Of a stretch of DNA of 11,082 nt, positions 1 through 6,296 are shown piece by piece. Numbering within the stretch: position 1 is the first letter of the stretch; each line of letters opens with the position of its first letter. Where the stretch lies: assembly GCA_023381535.1 (NCBI GenBank), contig JAMCSN010000355.1:1-11082 (forward strand). Reading direction: 5' to 3'. The notes beneath the pieces were generated by a model. The model searched no databases, was not told where the DNA came from, and saw nothing but the letters and a program-made list of their open reading frames with translations. The DNA is from Bacteroidota bacterium (lineage in GTDB: Bacteria > Bacteroidota > Ignavibacteria > Ignavibacteriales > Melioribacteraceae). The position numbers and the translations under genes were made by a program.

Positions 1-29
1 CCGGCACACGAATTACAGATAAAAGATTA

Positions 30-67
30 GCGGCTGAATAAAAAGGTATAAATGTTTAATCAGCCGC
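30..67 (-). terminator. Probable hairpin terminator after the Asp-box protein gene
   Basis: An 8-bp perfect inverted repeat, GCGGCTGA at 30-37 and TCAGCCGC at 60-67, starts 11 bases past the stop codon of the minus-strand gene. Read on the minus strand the stem is followed by a modest T-rich stretch at about 20-28. The loop is long (22 nt) and the T run is weak, so an intrinsic terminator is plausible but not certain. It could instead be a 3'-end stabilising hairpin. Confidence 0.45.
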
Positions 68-78
68 AATAAATTAGT

Positions 79-3000
79 TTATCTTCTCAATTCCGGCATC
101 CTTCCCGGAGTCCACGGCGCACCGATTTTTTCCATTTCCGATTCTATCGACTTAAGCTCAACATCGGTAATCGTTTTCAGTTTTTCTAAAATTGGCTGAA
201 CTTCATTATACAAAACTTGATATGCAACTTTCTGATTGTTTGTCACGTTGGAAGTTGAGCGCCATTGTGTTCCGGTAAGTGTTTCTAATCGAAGATTGAG
301 CGGCACCTTAGCCGGCGGAACTTCTTCTTGACTTGCTTTCGGCTGCTCGCCTTCGAATGCGAAGTTTATATCTTCCAGTTCTTTAGCAACGGTTGATGCA
401 CGTTTAAACAAATCGAAAGAGGCTGCCGGCGTGTTATTCAAAGTCTGTTTGATTAACACTGTTCTCTTTGCTAAATCATCTGTGAGTTGTCTTGCGCCCA
501 CTACCGTTCTAGCAAGCTCCGCAGCTTTTCTTTGGAATTCAACAACTTCGGCTCTGTTCGATGCCGGGAGAGTTGTATTGTTCAACGGAACAACGTTGAA
601 TGTCACTGGTCCGGCAAGTTGTTTTTCTTCGCCGCGGACAACCATTGCCATCGATACAGAATATTTACCTGGTAAAACAAACAGATCGCTTCTCATCTTT
701 GCAACCGGATCGAATTTATTATCCTTTAGGTTAACCGGATTCCAACTTTCGTAACGCAAATCCCAAACGGCTCTGTTAATTCCTGCGCTCGCGGCTTTTG
801 TAATTTTTCTTACTACGTTTCCGGCTTCATCGGAAATTGTGAAAATCAAATATGGTGCTTTTTCATTTTCTTCTGCCCGAAGTTCGTCGGTTGTTGGTTG
901 AGGAATCGGTTTGCCGTCTTTGAATAATGCTTTCTCTTTTTCGTGTCGTTCAGCTTTCAAAGTTTTTGGAACATCTTGTATGTAATAAGTAAACGTTGCG
1001 CCAAATTCTGGATTGGGAGCTTTGAAGTAAGTAGAACCTTGTCCGTATCGTCCGCCTTTTTGAATATACATCAATGCATCTTTCACCGGAAAGATGTAAG
1101 AATCTTTTTGAAGAAGCTCTTTTGTCACTTGTCTTAACGGTGAATAATTATCGAGCACATAAAAACCGCGACCGAAAGTTGCCAACACCAAATCGCTTTC
1201 GCGTTTCTGAATTTTAATATCGCATACTTTTACAATCGGCAAACCGGCTTTCAATTGAATCCACTTTTGCCCGCCGTCAATGCTGAAGAAAAATCCCCAT
1301 TCAGTTCCAACGAATAATAAGTTCGGATTTACCGGGTCCTGCGCAATCGTATGAACGGGACCATCTTTCGGAAGATTGTTCGCGATTGATTCCCATGTTT
1401 TTCCTTTGTCCGTACTTTTTAAAAGATACGGTTTGAAATCATCGCGCTGTTCGTTATTGAAAGAAGCGTAAACTACATTTTCATCGAAGCGCGACGGAAG
1501 TACATCACTAACAAATGTATATTGAGGGACATCCGGAAAGTCGCCGGCTTTGCGCCATGTCTTTGCATCTTCGGTAATTTGAATTAATCCGTCGTCAGTT
1601 CCGGCATACAAAAGATTTTCTTTAACTGGAGATTCGGCAAGTGAAACAATCAAACCGAACAAAGAAGTACTTACATCTTTTCCGTCAGCATCAATACTCC
1701 AATATTTTCCCATCACCGGAAATGAATTGCGGTCTGTTTGAGTTGTTAGATCGCCGCTGATTTCTGTCCACGAATCACCACGGTCGTCGCTTCTGAAAAC
1801 TCTTTCTGCAGCGCAATACAAACGTGTTGGTGAATGCGGACTGATAAGCAACGGCGCATCCCAGTACCATTTAAAAGTTTTTTCGCCTTCTGCCGGTTCG
1901 GGACGAATATCTATCGATTCGCCGCTTTTGCGGTCGTAACGAACTGCGTTTCCGTACTGAGCTTCTGCATAAATTATGTCTGGATTAGTCGGATCGATTG
2001 CGGTCCAGAATCCATCGCCGCCTTGTGTTACAGTCCAATCGGAATTTACAATTCCGTCGGAACTAATCGTTTGCGATGGCCCGCCGAAACTGTTATTGTC
2101 CTGTGTTCCGCCGTATATATTATAGAAGGGAAGTTCGTTATCTGTGTTCACGCGGTAGAATTGAGTAACGGGCAAATTGCATTTGTAAAGAAAATTCTTT
2201 CCGCTGTCGAATGTTTCGTAAACACCGCCGTCCCCGCCTATCAATATATGTTCCGTGTCTTTAGGATCGATCCACAAAGCGTGATCATCGACATGCCGCT
2301 GGTTATTGCCGAAAGCCTTCCACGTCTTACCGCCGTCCTCGGTAACTTGAGTCCTTGTTTCAACGGAATAAACTTTGTTCACATCTTTCGGATCGCAATA
2401 AATTTCATTGTAGTACTGACCTTGTGCAAAGTGATCGCTCATCTTTTCCCATGTTGCACCGCGATTTGTTGAACGGAAAAATCCGCCGCCTTCTGCCGCT
2501 TCAACAATCAAGTAAACAACATCCGGGTTGACTGGAGAGATTGCTATTCCGGTTCCGCCCATGTCGGACTTTGGCAAACCTTTAATAATTTTTTCCCACG
2601 TAGTGCCGCCGTCTGTTGTTTTATAAACTGCGGTCTCCGGTCCGCCGCCGATTTTTGTATAAGTGTGTCTTCGTCTTTGTTCGGAAGTCGCGTAGAGAAG
2701 ATTTGAATCGCGCGGATCCATCACAACATTATTAACACCGGTGTTCTCGCTGATGTTTAAAACTTTGTTCCAAGTTTTTCCGCCGTCGATTGTTTTGTAT
2801 AGTCCGCGTTCGCCGCCAGGTCCCCAAACAGAGCCCTCAGCCGCAACATAAACAGTGTTGGGATTTTTAGGATCAACAACAATGTCGCCGATTTGCCGGG
2901 AGTCTTTCAGTCCCATGAATTTCCAATTTTGGCCGCCGTCTTCAGATTTATAAACACCGGTTCCCCAACCCAGCGCGCGTTGATGATTGTTCTCTCCGGT

Positions 3001-3345
3001 TCCAAGCCAGACAACATTTGAATTCGTCGGATCGATTACAACACAGCCCATCGCATACGCTTGAACGGAATCGGCTAACGGCGTCCATGTTGTACCTGAA
3101 TTAATTGTCTTCCACAAACCGCCGCTTGCAGTTGCTACGTAATATTCGCTTTGATTGTTTGGGTTGACCGCAAAGTCTGCAATTCGTCCCGACGTAAATG
3201 CCGGTCCGATACTTCTAAATTTTAATCCGCTGAAGGTGCCGCTTGCAAGCGGATCTTTTTCTTTTTTTGCATCATCTTTTTTCTGTGCCGTTAGGATTAG
3301 AAAAGGAACAAACAACATCAGAAAATAAAATCTTAATGAATTCAT
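79..3345 (-). CDS. Exported sortilin/VPS10-like protein with BNR (Asp-box) beta-propeller repeats
   Basis: Encodes about 1088 residues. Residues 1-20 form a signal peptide (MNSLRF, a hydrophobic core ending LILTA), then a lysine- and aspartate-rich linker, so the protein is exported. From about residue 40 to 750 there are roughly eleven Asp-box turns of the S/T-x-D-x-G-x-T-W kind, for example INSGTTW near 81, SEDGGQNW near 134, TIDGGKTW near 185 and TTDGGTTW near 243. These mark a many-bladed propeller as in sortilin (VPS10) and BNR proteins. The last third has an immunoglobulin-like stretch (YLIFTISDEAGNVVRKI) and a helical C-terminus. This family is large and common in Bacteroidota; a peptidase or glycosidase role is sometimes annotated but no catalytic motif is visible, and I assign no reaction. 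Start: ATG at 3345 has the ribosome site AAAGGGTG five bases upstream; an upstream in-frame TTG at 3393 would precede the signal peptide and overlaps the leader T tract. No C-terminal type IX sorting domain is evident. Confidence 0.9.
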   Translation of the reverse strand: MNSLRFYFLMLFVPFLILTAQKKDDAKKEKDPLASGTFSGLKFRSIGPAFTSGRIADFAVNPNNQSEYYVATASGGLWKTINSGTTWTPLADSVQAYAMGCVVIDPTNSNVVWLGTGENNHQRALGWGTGVYKSEDGGQNWKFMGLKDSRQIGDIVVDPKNPNTVYVAAEGSVWGPGGERGLYKTIDGGKTWNKVLNISENTGVNNVVMDPRDSNLLYATSEQRRRHTYTKIGGGPETAVYKTTDGGTTWEKIIKGLPKSDMGGTGIAISPVNPDVVYLIVEAAEGGGFFRSTNRGATWEKMSDHFAQGQYYNEIYCDPKDVNKVYSVETRTQVTEDGGKTWKAFGNNQRHVDDHALWIDPKDTEHILIGGDGGVYETFDSGKNFLYKCNLPVTQFYRVNTDNELPFYNIYGGTQDNNSFGGPSQTISSDGIVNSDWTVTQGGDGFWTAIDPTNPDIIYAEAQYGNAVRYDRKSGESIDIRPEPAEGEKTFKWYWDAPLLISPHSPTRLYCAAERVFRSDDRGDSWTEISGDLTTQTDRNSFPVMGKYWSIDADGKDVSTSLFGLIVSLAESPVKENLLYAGTDDGLIQITEDAKTWRKAGDFPDVPQYTFVSDVLPSRFDENVVYASFNNEQRDDFKPYLLKSTDKGKTWESIANNLPKDGPVHTIAQDPVNPNLLFVGTEWGFFFSIDGGQKWIQLKAGLPIVKVCDIKIQKRESDLVLATFGRGFYVLDNYSPLRQVTKELLQKDSYIFPVKDALMYIQKGGRYGQGSTYFKAPNPEFGATFTYYIQDVPKTLKAERHEKEKALFKDGKPIPQPTTDELRAEENEKAPYLIFTISDEAGNVVRKITKAASAGINRAVWDLRYESWNPVNLKDNKFDPVAKMRSDLFVLPGKYSVSMAMVVRGEEKQLAGPVTFNVVPLNNTTLPASNRAEVVEFQRKAAELARTVVGARQLTDDLAKRTVLIKQTLNNTPAASFDLFKRASTVAKELEDINFAFEGEQPKASQEEVPPAKVPLNLRLETLTGTQWRSTSNVTNNQKVAYQVLYNEVQPILEKLKTITDVELKSIESEMEKIGAPWTPGRMPELRR

Positions 3346-3350
3346 AATTT

Positions 3351-3358
3351 CACCCTTT
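3351..3358 (-). promoter_or_regulatory. Ribosome binding site fixing the ATG at 3345
   Basis: AAAGGGTG on the minus strand lies five bases before the ATG at 3345. It supports that start over the in-frame TTG at 3393, and the start at 3345 places a clean signal peptide at the N-terminus. Confidence 0.7.
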
Positions 3359-3394
3359 GTAGTTTTGGTTTGCGTCAATTGAATTCTATACAAT

Positions 3395-3456
3395 AAAAAA
3401 CAGAGACGGCGGCGTCCATCTAAGTCCGTCGCCTTGGTCTATTAAACCCAGTCTCT
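3395..3456 (-). promoter_or_regulatory. Structured 5' leader: three-way-junction RNA with T6 tract (riboswitch, attenuator or small RNA candidate)
   Basis: Read on the minus strand, AGAGAC (3456-3451) pairs perfectly with GTCTCT (3407-3402), closing a junction with two inner hairpins. One is GGTTT/AGACC with an AAT loop (3448-3436, one G-U pair). The other is GGCGACG/CGCCGCC (3433-3427 with 3414-3408, one A-C mismatch) with a 12-nt loop. The junction linkers are only 2, 2 and 0 nt. One base after the closing stem is TTTTTT (3400-3395), so the whole looks like a stem plus U-tract terminator, about 50 nt before the start codon of the exported protein gene. The predicted promoter would start transcription at the first base of the closing stem. 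I do not recognise it as a known riboswitch class. On the plus strand it lies upstream of the likely arsR transcript, so it probably belongs to the minus-strand gene. Confidence 0.5.
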
Positions 3457-3459
3457 AAT

Positions 3460-3491
3460 GAAAATTATAAATTAAATTAGATTTTCACCAA
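3460..3491 (-). promoter_or_regulatory. Promoter for the minus-strand exported protein gene
   Basis: On the minus strand TTG (3491-3489) is followed after 21 bases by TAATTTTC (3467-3460), a 7 of 8 match to the Bacteroidota TAnnTTTG box. The same place also reads as a sigma-70-like pair, TTGGTG (3491-3486) and TATAAT (3469-3464), spaced 16 bases. Either reading puts the start of transcription near 3456, the first base of the structured leader. Confidence 0.5.
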
Positions 3492-3529
3492 GTATTTTTC
3501 ACACCGCAGCTTAACTTGAAACTTTTTGC

Positions 3530-3561
3530 TTGCGCGTGCCGTCTTATTCATCGTATATTTG
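3530..3561 (+). promoter_or_regulatory. arsR operon promoter, Bacteroidota type (TTG-N21-TATATTTG)
   Basis: TATATTTG at 3554-3561 matches the TAnnTTTG consensus exactly. A TTG at 3530-3532 lies 21 bases upstream, the same spacing seen in the divergent promoter on the other strand. Transcription would start near 3566-3568, giving a leader of fewer than 20 bases before the arsR ATG. Confidence 0.65.
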
Positions 3562-3568
3562 CGATGAA
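3547..3568 (+). promoter_or_regulatory. Probable ArsR operator
   Basis: A perfect inverted repeat, TTCATCG (3547-3553) and CGATGAA (3562-3568), brackets the 8-bp promoter core TATATTTG exactly. ArsR-family dimers bind inverted repeats of this size close to their own promoters, so binding here would block RNA polymerase and make the operon autoregulated and arsenite-inducible. The repeat is seen directly; binding by this ArsR is inferred from its position 16 bp upstream of the arsR start. Confidence 0.7.
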
Positions 3569-3573
3569 CGATT

Positions 3574-3578
3574 AAGGA
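3574..3578 (+). promoter_or_regulatory. Ribosome binding site deciding the arsR start
   Basis: AAGGA lies five bases before the ATG at 3584. The frame is open upstream to a TTG at 3530, but that TTG is part of the promoter and precedes the likely transcription start, so ATG 3584 is preferred. Confidence 0.65.
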
Positions 3579-3583
3579 ACGCT

Positions 3584-3931
3584 ATGGCTGAGCATAAAAG
3601 GCATCTATTCGATAAAGACGAAATTGATATTGCTGAAGTTGCAAAAGCATTATCACATCCGGCACGACTAAAAATTTTAAGAATTCTTTCGCAAATGAAT
3701 GTTTGCATGTGCGGAGAAATTGTAGATCTTCTTCCTCTAGCACAGGCAACGGTATCCCAGCATTTGAAAGAACTAAAACGCGTCAATCTAGTGCAAGGAG
3801 AAATTGAAGGACCGAAGACTTGTTATTGCATAAATACGGATTCAATTCAAAAAATCTTCGAAAAGTTTCAAAATTATTTTAACGAAATAAATAAGGAGTG
3901 TAATAGATCATGCAAAACGAAAAAGAAATAA
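3584..3931 (+). CDS. arsR: ArsR-family arsenite-responsive transcriptional repressor
   Basis: A 115-residue winged-helix repressor of the ArsR/SmtB family, of usual length. Residues 16-35 (IAEVAKALSHPARLKILRIL) are the family's opening helices, and 53-66 (AQATVSQHLKELKR) is the DNA recognition helix. The pair C41-x-C43 (NVCMCGEI) sits where the ELCVCDL arsenite-binding motif of classical ArsR lies. Two more cysteine pairs, C80/C82 in the wing (TCYCIN) and C106/C110 near the lysine-rich tail, are present; their role is unknown. Arsenite binding to the cysteines should release DNA and turn the operon on. It is the first gene of arsR-arsM-arsC-acr3, and its 3' end overlaps arsM by 22 bases, implying translational coupling. 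The inverted repeat over its promoter is the likely operator. Confidence 0.93.
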   Translation: MAEHKRHLFDKDEIDIAEVAKALSHPARLKILRILSQMNVCMCGEIVDLLPLAQATVSQHLKELKRVNLVQGEIEGPKTCYCINTDSIQKIFEKFQNYFNEINKECNRSCKTKKK

Positions 3932-4719
3932 AGGAAATGATTAAAGAGAAATATGGACAGATAGCTAAACATGCTAGTACGTGCTGTGGACCAACATCAT
4001 GCTGCAATCCCGCTGAAAATAAAATTGTGGGATACACCGTTATGCAGGATGAATACACGGATCTAAACGGTTACGTTGCAGATGCCGACCTTGGCCTTGG
4101 CTGCGGGCTGCCAACTCAATACGCCGGAATAAAAAAAGGAGACGCAGTTGTTGATCTCGGCTCCGGTGCCGGCAACGATGTTTTTGTTGCGCGAGCAATT
4201 GTCGGGGATTCGGGAAGAGTAATCGGAATTGATATGACTCAGGAAATGATTGACAAGGCGAACCTGAATAATCAAAAGCTCGGATACAAAAATGTAGAAT
4301 TCCGGTTGGGCGAAATTGAAAATATGCCGCTTGAAAATTCTGTTGCAGATGTAGTGGTCAGCAACTGCGTATTAAATCTTGTTCCGAATAAAGAAAAAGC
4401 ATTTGCCGAAATTTATAGAATAATTAAAAACGGCGGTCATTTTTGTGTCTCGGATATCGTCATCAAAGGTGAATTACCAGAGAACCTAAAAAAATCTGCC
4501 GAGATGTACGCCGGCTGCGTTGCCGGAGCGGTTCAGCAGGAAAAATATTTGCAAATCATAAAAAACGCCGGATTCAAGAATATCGAAATCAAAAAAACAA
4601 AAACAATTGAATTGCCGGATGAAGTTCTTAAAGAATATTTGGGAGAAGATGGAATTGCGGCTCTTAAGAAAAGTCACGTTGGTATTTTCAGTATCACAGT
4701 AACAGCAGATAAAAATTAA
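3910..4719 (+). CDS. arsM: Arsenite S-adenosylmethionine methyltransferase
   Basis: A 269-residue class I methyltransferase that transfers methyl groups from S-adenosylmethionine to As(III), giving methylated, partly volatile arsenicals in the cytoplasm. The SAM-binding motif is DLGSGAGND (82-90), followed by the acidic residue of GIDMT (106-110) and the GEIENMPL segment (134-141). The three cysteines that bind arsenite in characterised ArsM proteins have clear counterparts: C65 in GLGCG, C153 in SNCVLN and C203 in AGCVAGA. An N-terminal double pair, C25C26 and C31C32 (CCGPTSCC), may bind the incoming arsenite or its thiol conjugate. The gene starts inside the end of arsR, with AGGAG at 3894-3898 eleven bases before the ATG; arsC follows after two bases. 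The length and motif order are those of bacterial ArsM and nothing is missing. Confidence 0.93.
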   Translation: MQNEKEIKEMIKEKYGQIAKHASTCCGPTSCCNPAENKIVGYTVMQDEYTDLNGYVADADLGLGCGLPTQYAGIKKGDAVVDLGSGAGNDVFVARAIVGDSGRVIGIDMTQEMIDKANLNNQKLGYKNVEFRLGEIENMPLENSVADVVVSNCVLNLVPNKEKAFAEIYRIIKNGGHFCVSDIVIKGELPENLKKSAEMYAGCVAGAVQQEKYLQIIKNAGFKNIEIKKTKTIELPDEVLKEYLGEDGIAALKKSHVGIFSITVTADKN

Positions 4720-4721
4720 AA

Positions 4722-5132
4722 ATGAAGATACTAATTCTCTGTACCGGCAATTCATGCCGAAGCCAAATGGCTGAAGGATTGTTAAAATCATTTGATGATA
4801 AACTCGAAGTTTATTCTGCGGGAACCAATCCGTCTTCGCGTGTTCATTCGAAAGCAATTCGAGTTATGAAAGAAGTAGGAATTGATATTTCTCAAAATGT
4901 TCCGAAAAATGTTGACCGGTTCTTAGACCAATCGTTTGACTACGTGATTACCGTCTGTGACAATGCCAAAGAAACATGCCCGGTGTTCACCGGAAAGGTT
5001 AAACATCGGCTCCACATTGGTTTTGAAGACCCGGCTGATGCGACCGGAACGGAAGAAGAAATTATTGCCGTGTTTAGAAAAGTTAGAGATGAAATAAAAG
5101 AAAGGTTCAAGGAATTCTGTAATAATTTATAG
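4722..5132 (+). CDS. arsC: Arsenate reductase, low-molecular-weight phosphatase (thioredoxin-type) family
   Basis: A 136-residue protein that reduces arsenate to arsenite. The catalytic loop C7-TGNSC-R13-S matches the CX5R(S) phosphatase-like P-loop. C79 and C86 (VCDNAKETC) have the seven-residue spacing of the C82/C89 pair in the staphylococcal and Bacillus enzymes, which relay the disulfide outward to thioredoxin. D103-P104 supplies the general acid. The mechanism is therefore the three-cysteine relay, not the glutaredoxin-type ArsC of E. coli. The ATG comes two bases after the arsM stop with no clear Shine-Dalgarno sequence, only an A-rich stretch, so translation is probably coupled to arsM. 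The product, arsenite, is the substrate of the neighbouring Acr3 and ArsM. Confidence 0.93.
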   Translation: MKILILCTGNSCRSQMAEGLLKSFDDKLEVYSAGTNPSSRVHSKAIRVMKEVGIDISQNVPKNVDRFLDQSFDYVITVCDNAKETCPVFTGKVKHRLHIGFEDPADATGTEEEIIAVFRKVRDEIKERFKEFCNNL

Positions 5133-5139
5133 AGGAACT

Positions 5140-6201
5140 ATGGAAAAGATAACGAGAAAGCTCTCATTCTTAGATCGCTACTTAACACTTTGGATTTTTC
5201 TCGCAATGTTTGTCGGGGTTTTCTCCGGCTATTTGTTCCCCGGCATCGTTGATTTCTGGAATTCATTTCAATCTGGAACGACAAACATGCCGATTGCTAT
5301 CGGTTTAATATTGATGATGTATCCGCCGCTGGCAAAAGTTAAGTACGAAGAACTCGGCGATGTTTTTAAAAATGTAAAAATTCTCTCGCTCTCACTTGTT
5401 CAAAACTGGCTGATTGGCCCGTTCCTAATGTTCTTTCTCGCAATTATTTTTCTGCATGGCTACCCGGAATACATGGCGGGTTTAATCATGATCGGACTCG
5501 CGCGATGTATTGCAATGGTAATTGTTTGGAACGAACTCGCGAAAGGCGACACCGAATACGCTGCCGGACTTGTAGCGTTCAATTCAATTTTTCAAGTGCT
5601 CTTCTTTTCAGTTTATGCCTACGTTTTTTTAACAGTGTTTCCGTCATGGCTTGGATTAAAAACTTTTGCAGTTGATATAACCATCGGACAAATTGCACAG
5701 AGTGTTTTCATTTATCTTGGAATTCCTTTCCTGGCTGGAATGATAACCCGGTTTGTTTTGCTGAAATTAAAAAGCAAGCAATGGTACGAACAGAAATTCA
5801 TTCCGAAAATCTCGCCGATAACTTTGATTGCACTGCTGTTTACAATCGTCGTAATGTTCTCGTTAAAAGGCGAATACATTGTTAAAATCCCGCTCGATGT
5901 AATTCGCATCGCAATTCCGCTAGTCATCTATTTTATACTCATGTTTTTGGTTTCGTTTTATTTGGGAAAGAAAATCGGGGCAGGGTATTCAAAGACTGCA
6001 ACGCTATCATTCACGGCAGCGAGCAACAATTTCGAACTTGCGATTGCTGTCGCTATAGCTGTGTTCGGAATTAATTCCGGCGAAGCATTTGCAGCTGTAA
6101 TCGGTCCGCTTGTAGAAGTACCTGTGCTGATTAGTTTGGTCAACGTAGCATTGTGGTTCAATAAAAAATACTTTGCTTCGGTTGAAAGTGAAGCAACTTA
6201 A
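5140..6201 (+). CDS. acr3: Arsenite efflux permease, ACR3 family
   Basis: A 353-residue polytopic inner-membrane protein with about ten hydrophobic segments, the length usual for ACR3 (arsenical resistance-3). It exports arsenite using the proton gradient. The essential cysteine of the family is C123 in [19 protein letters not shown]. The conserved acidic residue in the late transmembrane segment is E299 in [10 protein letters not shown], and E326 lies in the signature GPLVEVPVL. The ribosome site AGAGGAA (5131-5137) overlaps the arsC stop, so the genes are closely coupled. The segment 6082-6170 of this gene recurs exactly at 7586-7674 in a gene fragment downstream, and beyond 6170 the two C-terminal tails differ (short SVESEAT here). 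No terminator is evident after the stop. Confidence 0.94.
   Translation: MEKITRKLSFLDRYLTLWIFLAMFVGVFSGYLFPGIVDFWNSFQSGTTNMPIAIGLILMMYPPLAKVKYEELGDVFKNVKILSLSLVQNWLIGPFLMFFLAIIFLHGYPEYMAGLIMIGLARCIAMVIVWNELAKGDTEYAAGLVAFNSIFQVLFFSVYAYVFLTVFPSWLGLKTFAVDITIGQIAQSVFIYLGIPFLAGMITRFVLLKLKSKQWYEQKFIPKISPITLIALLFTIVVMFSLKGEYIVKIPLDVIRIAIPLVIYFILMFLVSFYLGKKIGAGYSKTATLSFTAASNNFELAIAVAIAVFGINSGEAFAAVIGPLVEVPVLISLVNVALWFNKKYFASVESEAT
6082..6170 (+). repeat. Direct repeat, copy 1 (inside acr3 3' end)
   Basis: Eighty-nine bases identical to 7586-7674, offset 1504 bp, in the same orientation. In this copy they encode acr3 residues 315 onward, from EAFAAVIG to ALWFNKKY. The flanks differ at once on the left (GGC against TAT) and after a few bases on the right. 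Confidence 0.95.
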
Positions 6202-6284
6202 AAAAGAAATTCTTAGTTTTGATTTGCATAATGTTTTGCAATTGTTATCTGTAAAAAAGGCTCGTAATAATTTGTAACTTTTAC

Positions 6285-6291
6285 AAAGGAG
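6285..6291 (+). promoter_or_regulatory. Strong ribosome binding site of cfa
   Basis: AAAGGAG five bases before the ATG at 6297, the best Shine-Dalgarno match in the window. It suggests that cfa is translated independently of the ars genes, 95 bp after the acr3 stop. Confidence 0.7.
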
Positions 6292-6296
6292 TAGTT

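Noticed and set aside
1834..2472. Open plus-strand frame of 212 codons opposite the Asp-box gene
   Set aside because: It lies wholly antisense to a convincing coding region with repeated Asp-box motifs. Its translation shows no domain and has the cysteine-rich, mixed composition of a shadow frame.
3530..3583. N-terminal extension of arsR from a TTG at 3530
   Set aside because: The TTG and the codons that follow coincide with the promoter, operator and likely transcription start. ATG 3584 has a good ribosome site and gives a normal ArsR length.
6224..6241. Inverted repeat TTGCA-N8-TGCAA between acr3 and cfa
   Set aside because: The arms are only 5 bp in AT-rich sequence and no T tract follows, so it is not convincing as a terminator or operator.
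6268..6274. TAATTTG as a cfa promoter
   Set aside because: It is one base short of the TAnnTTTG consensus and would lie only 22 bases before the start codon; too weak to annotate.
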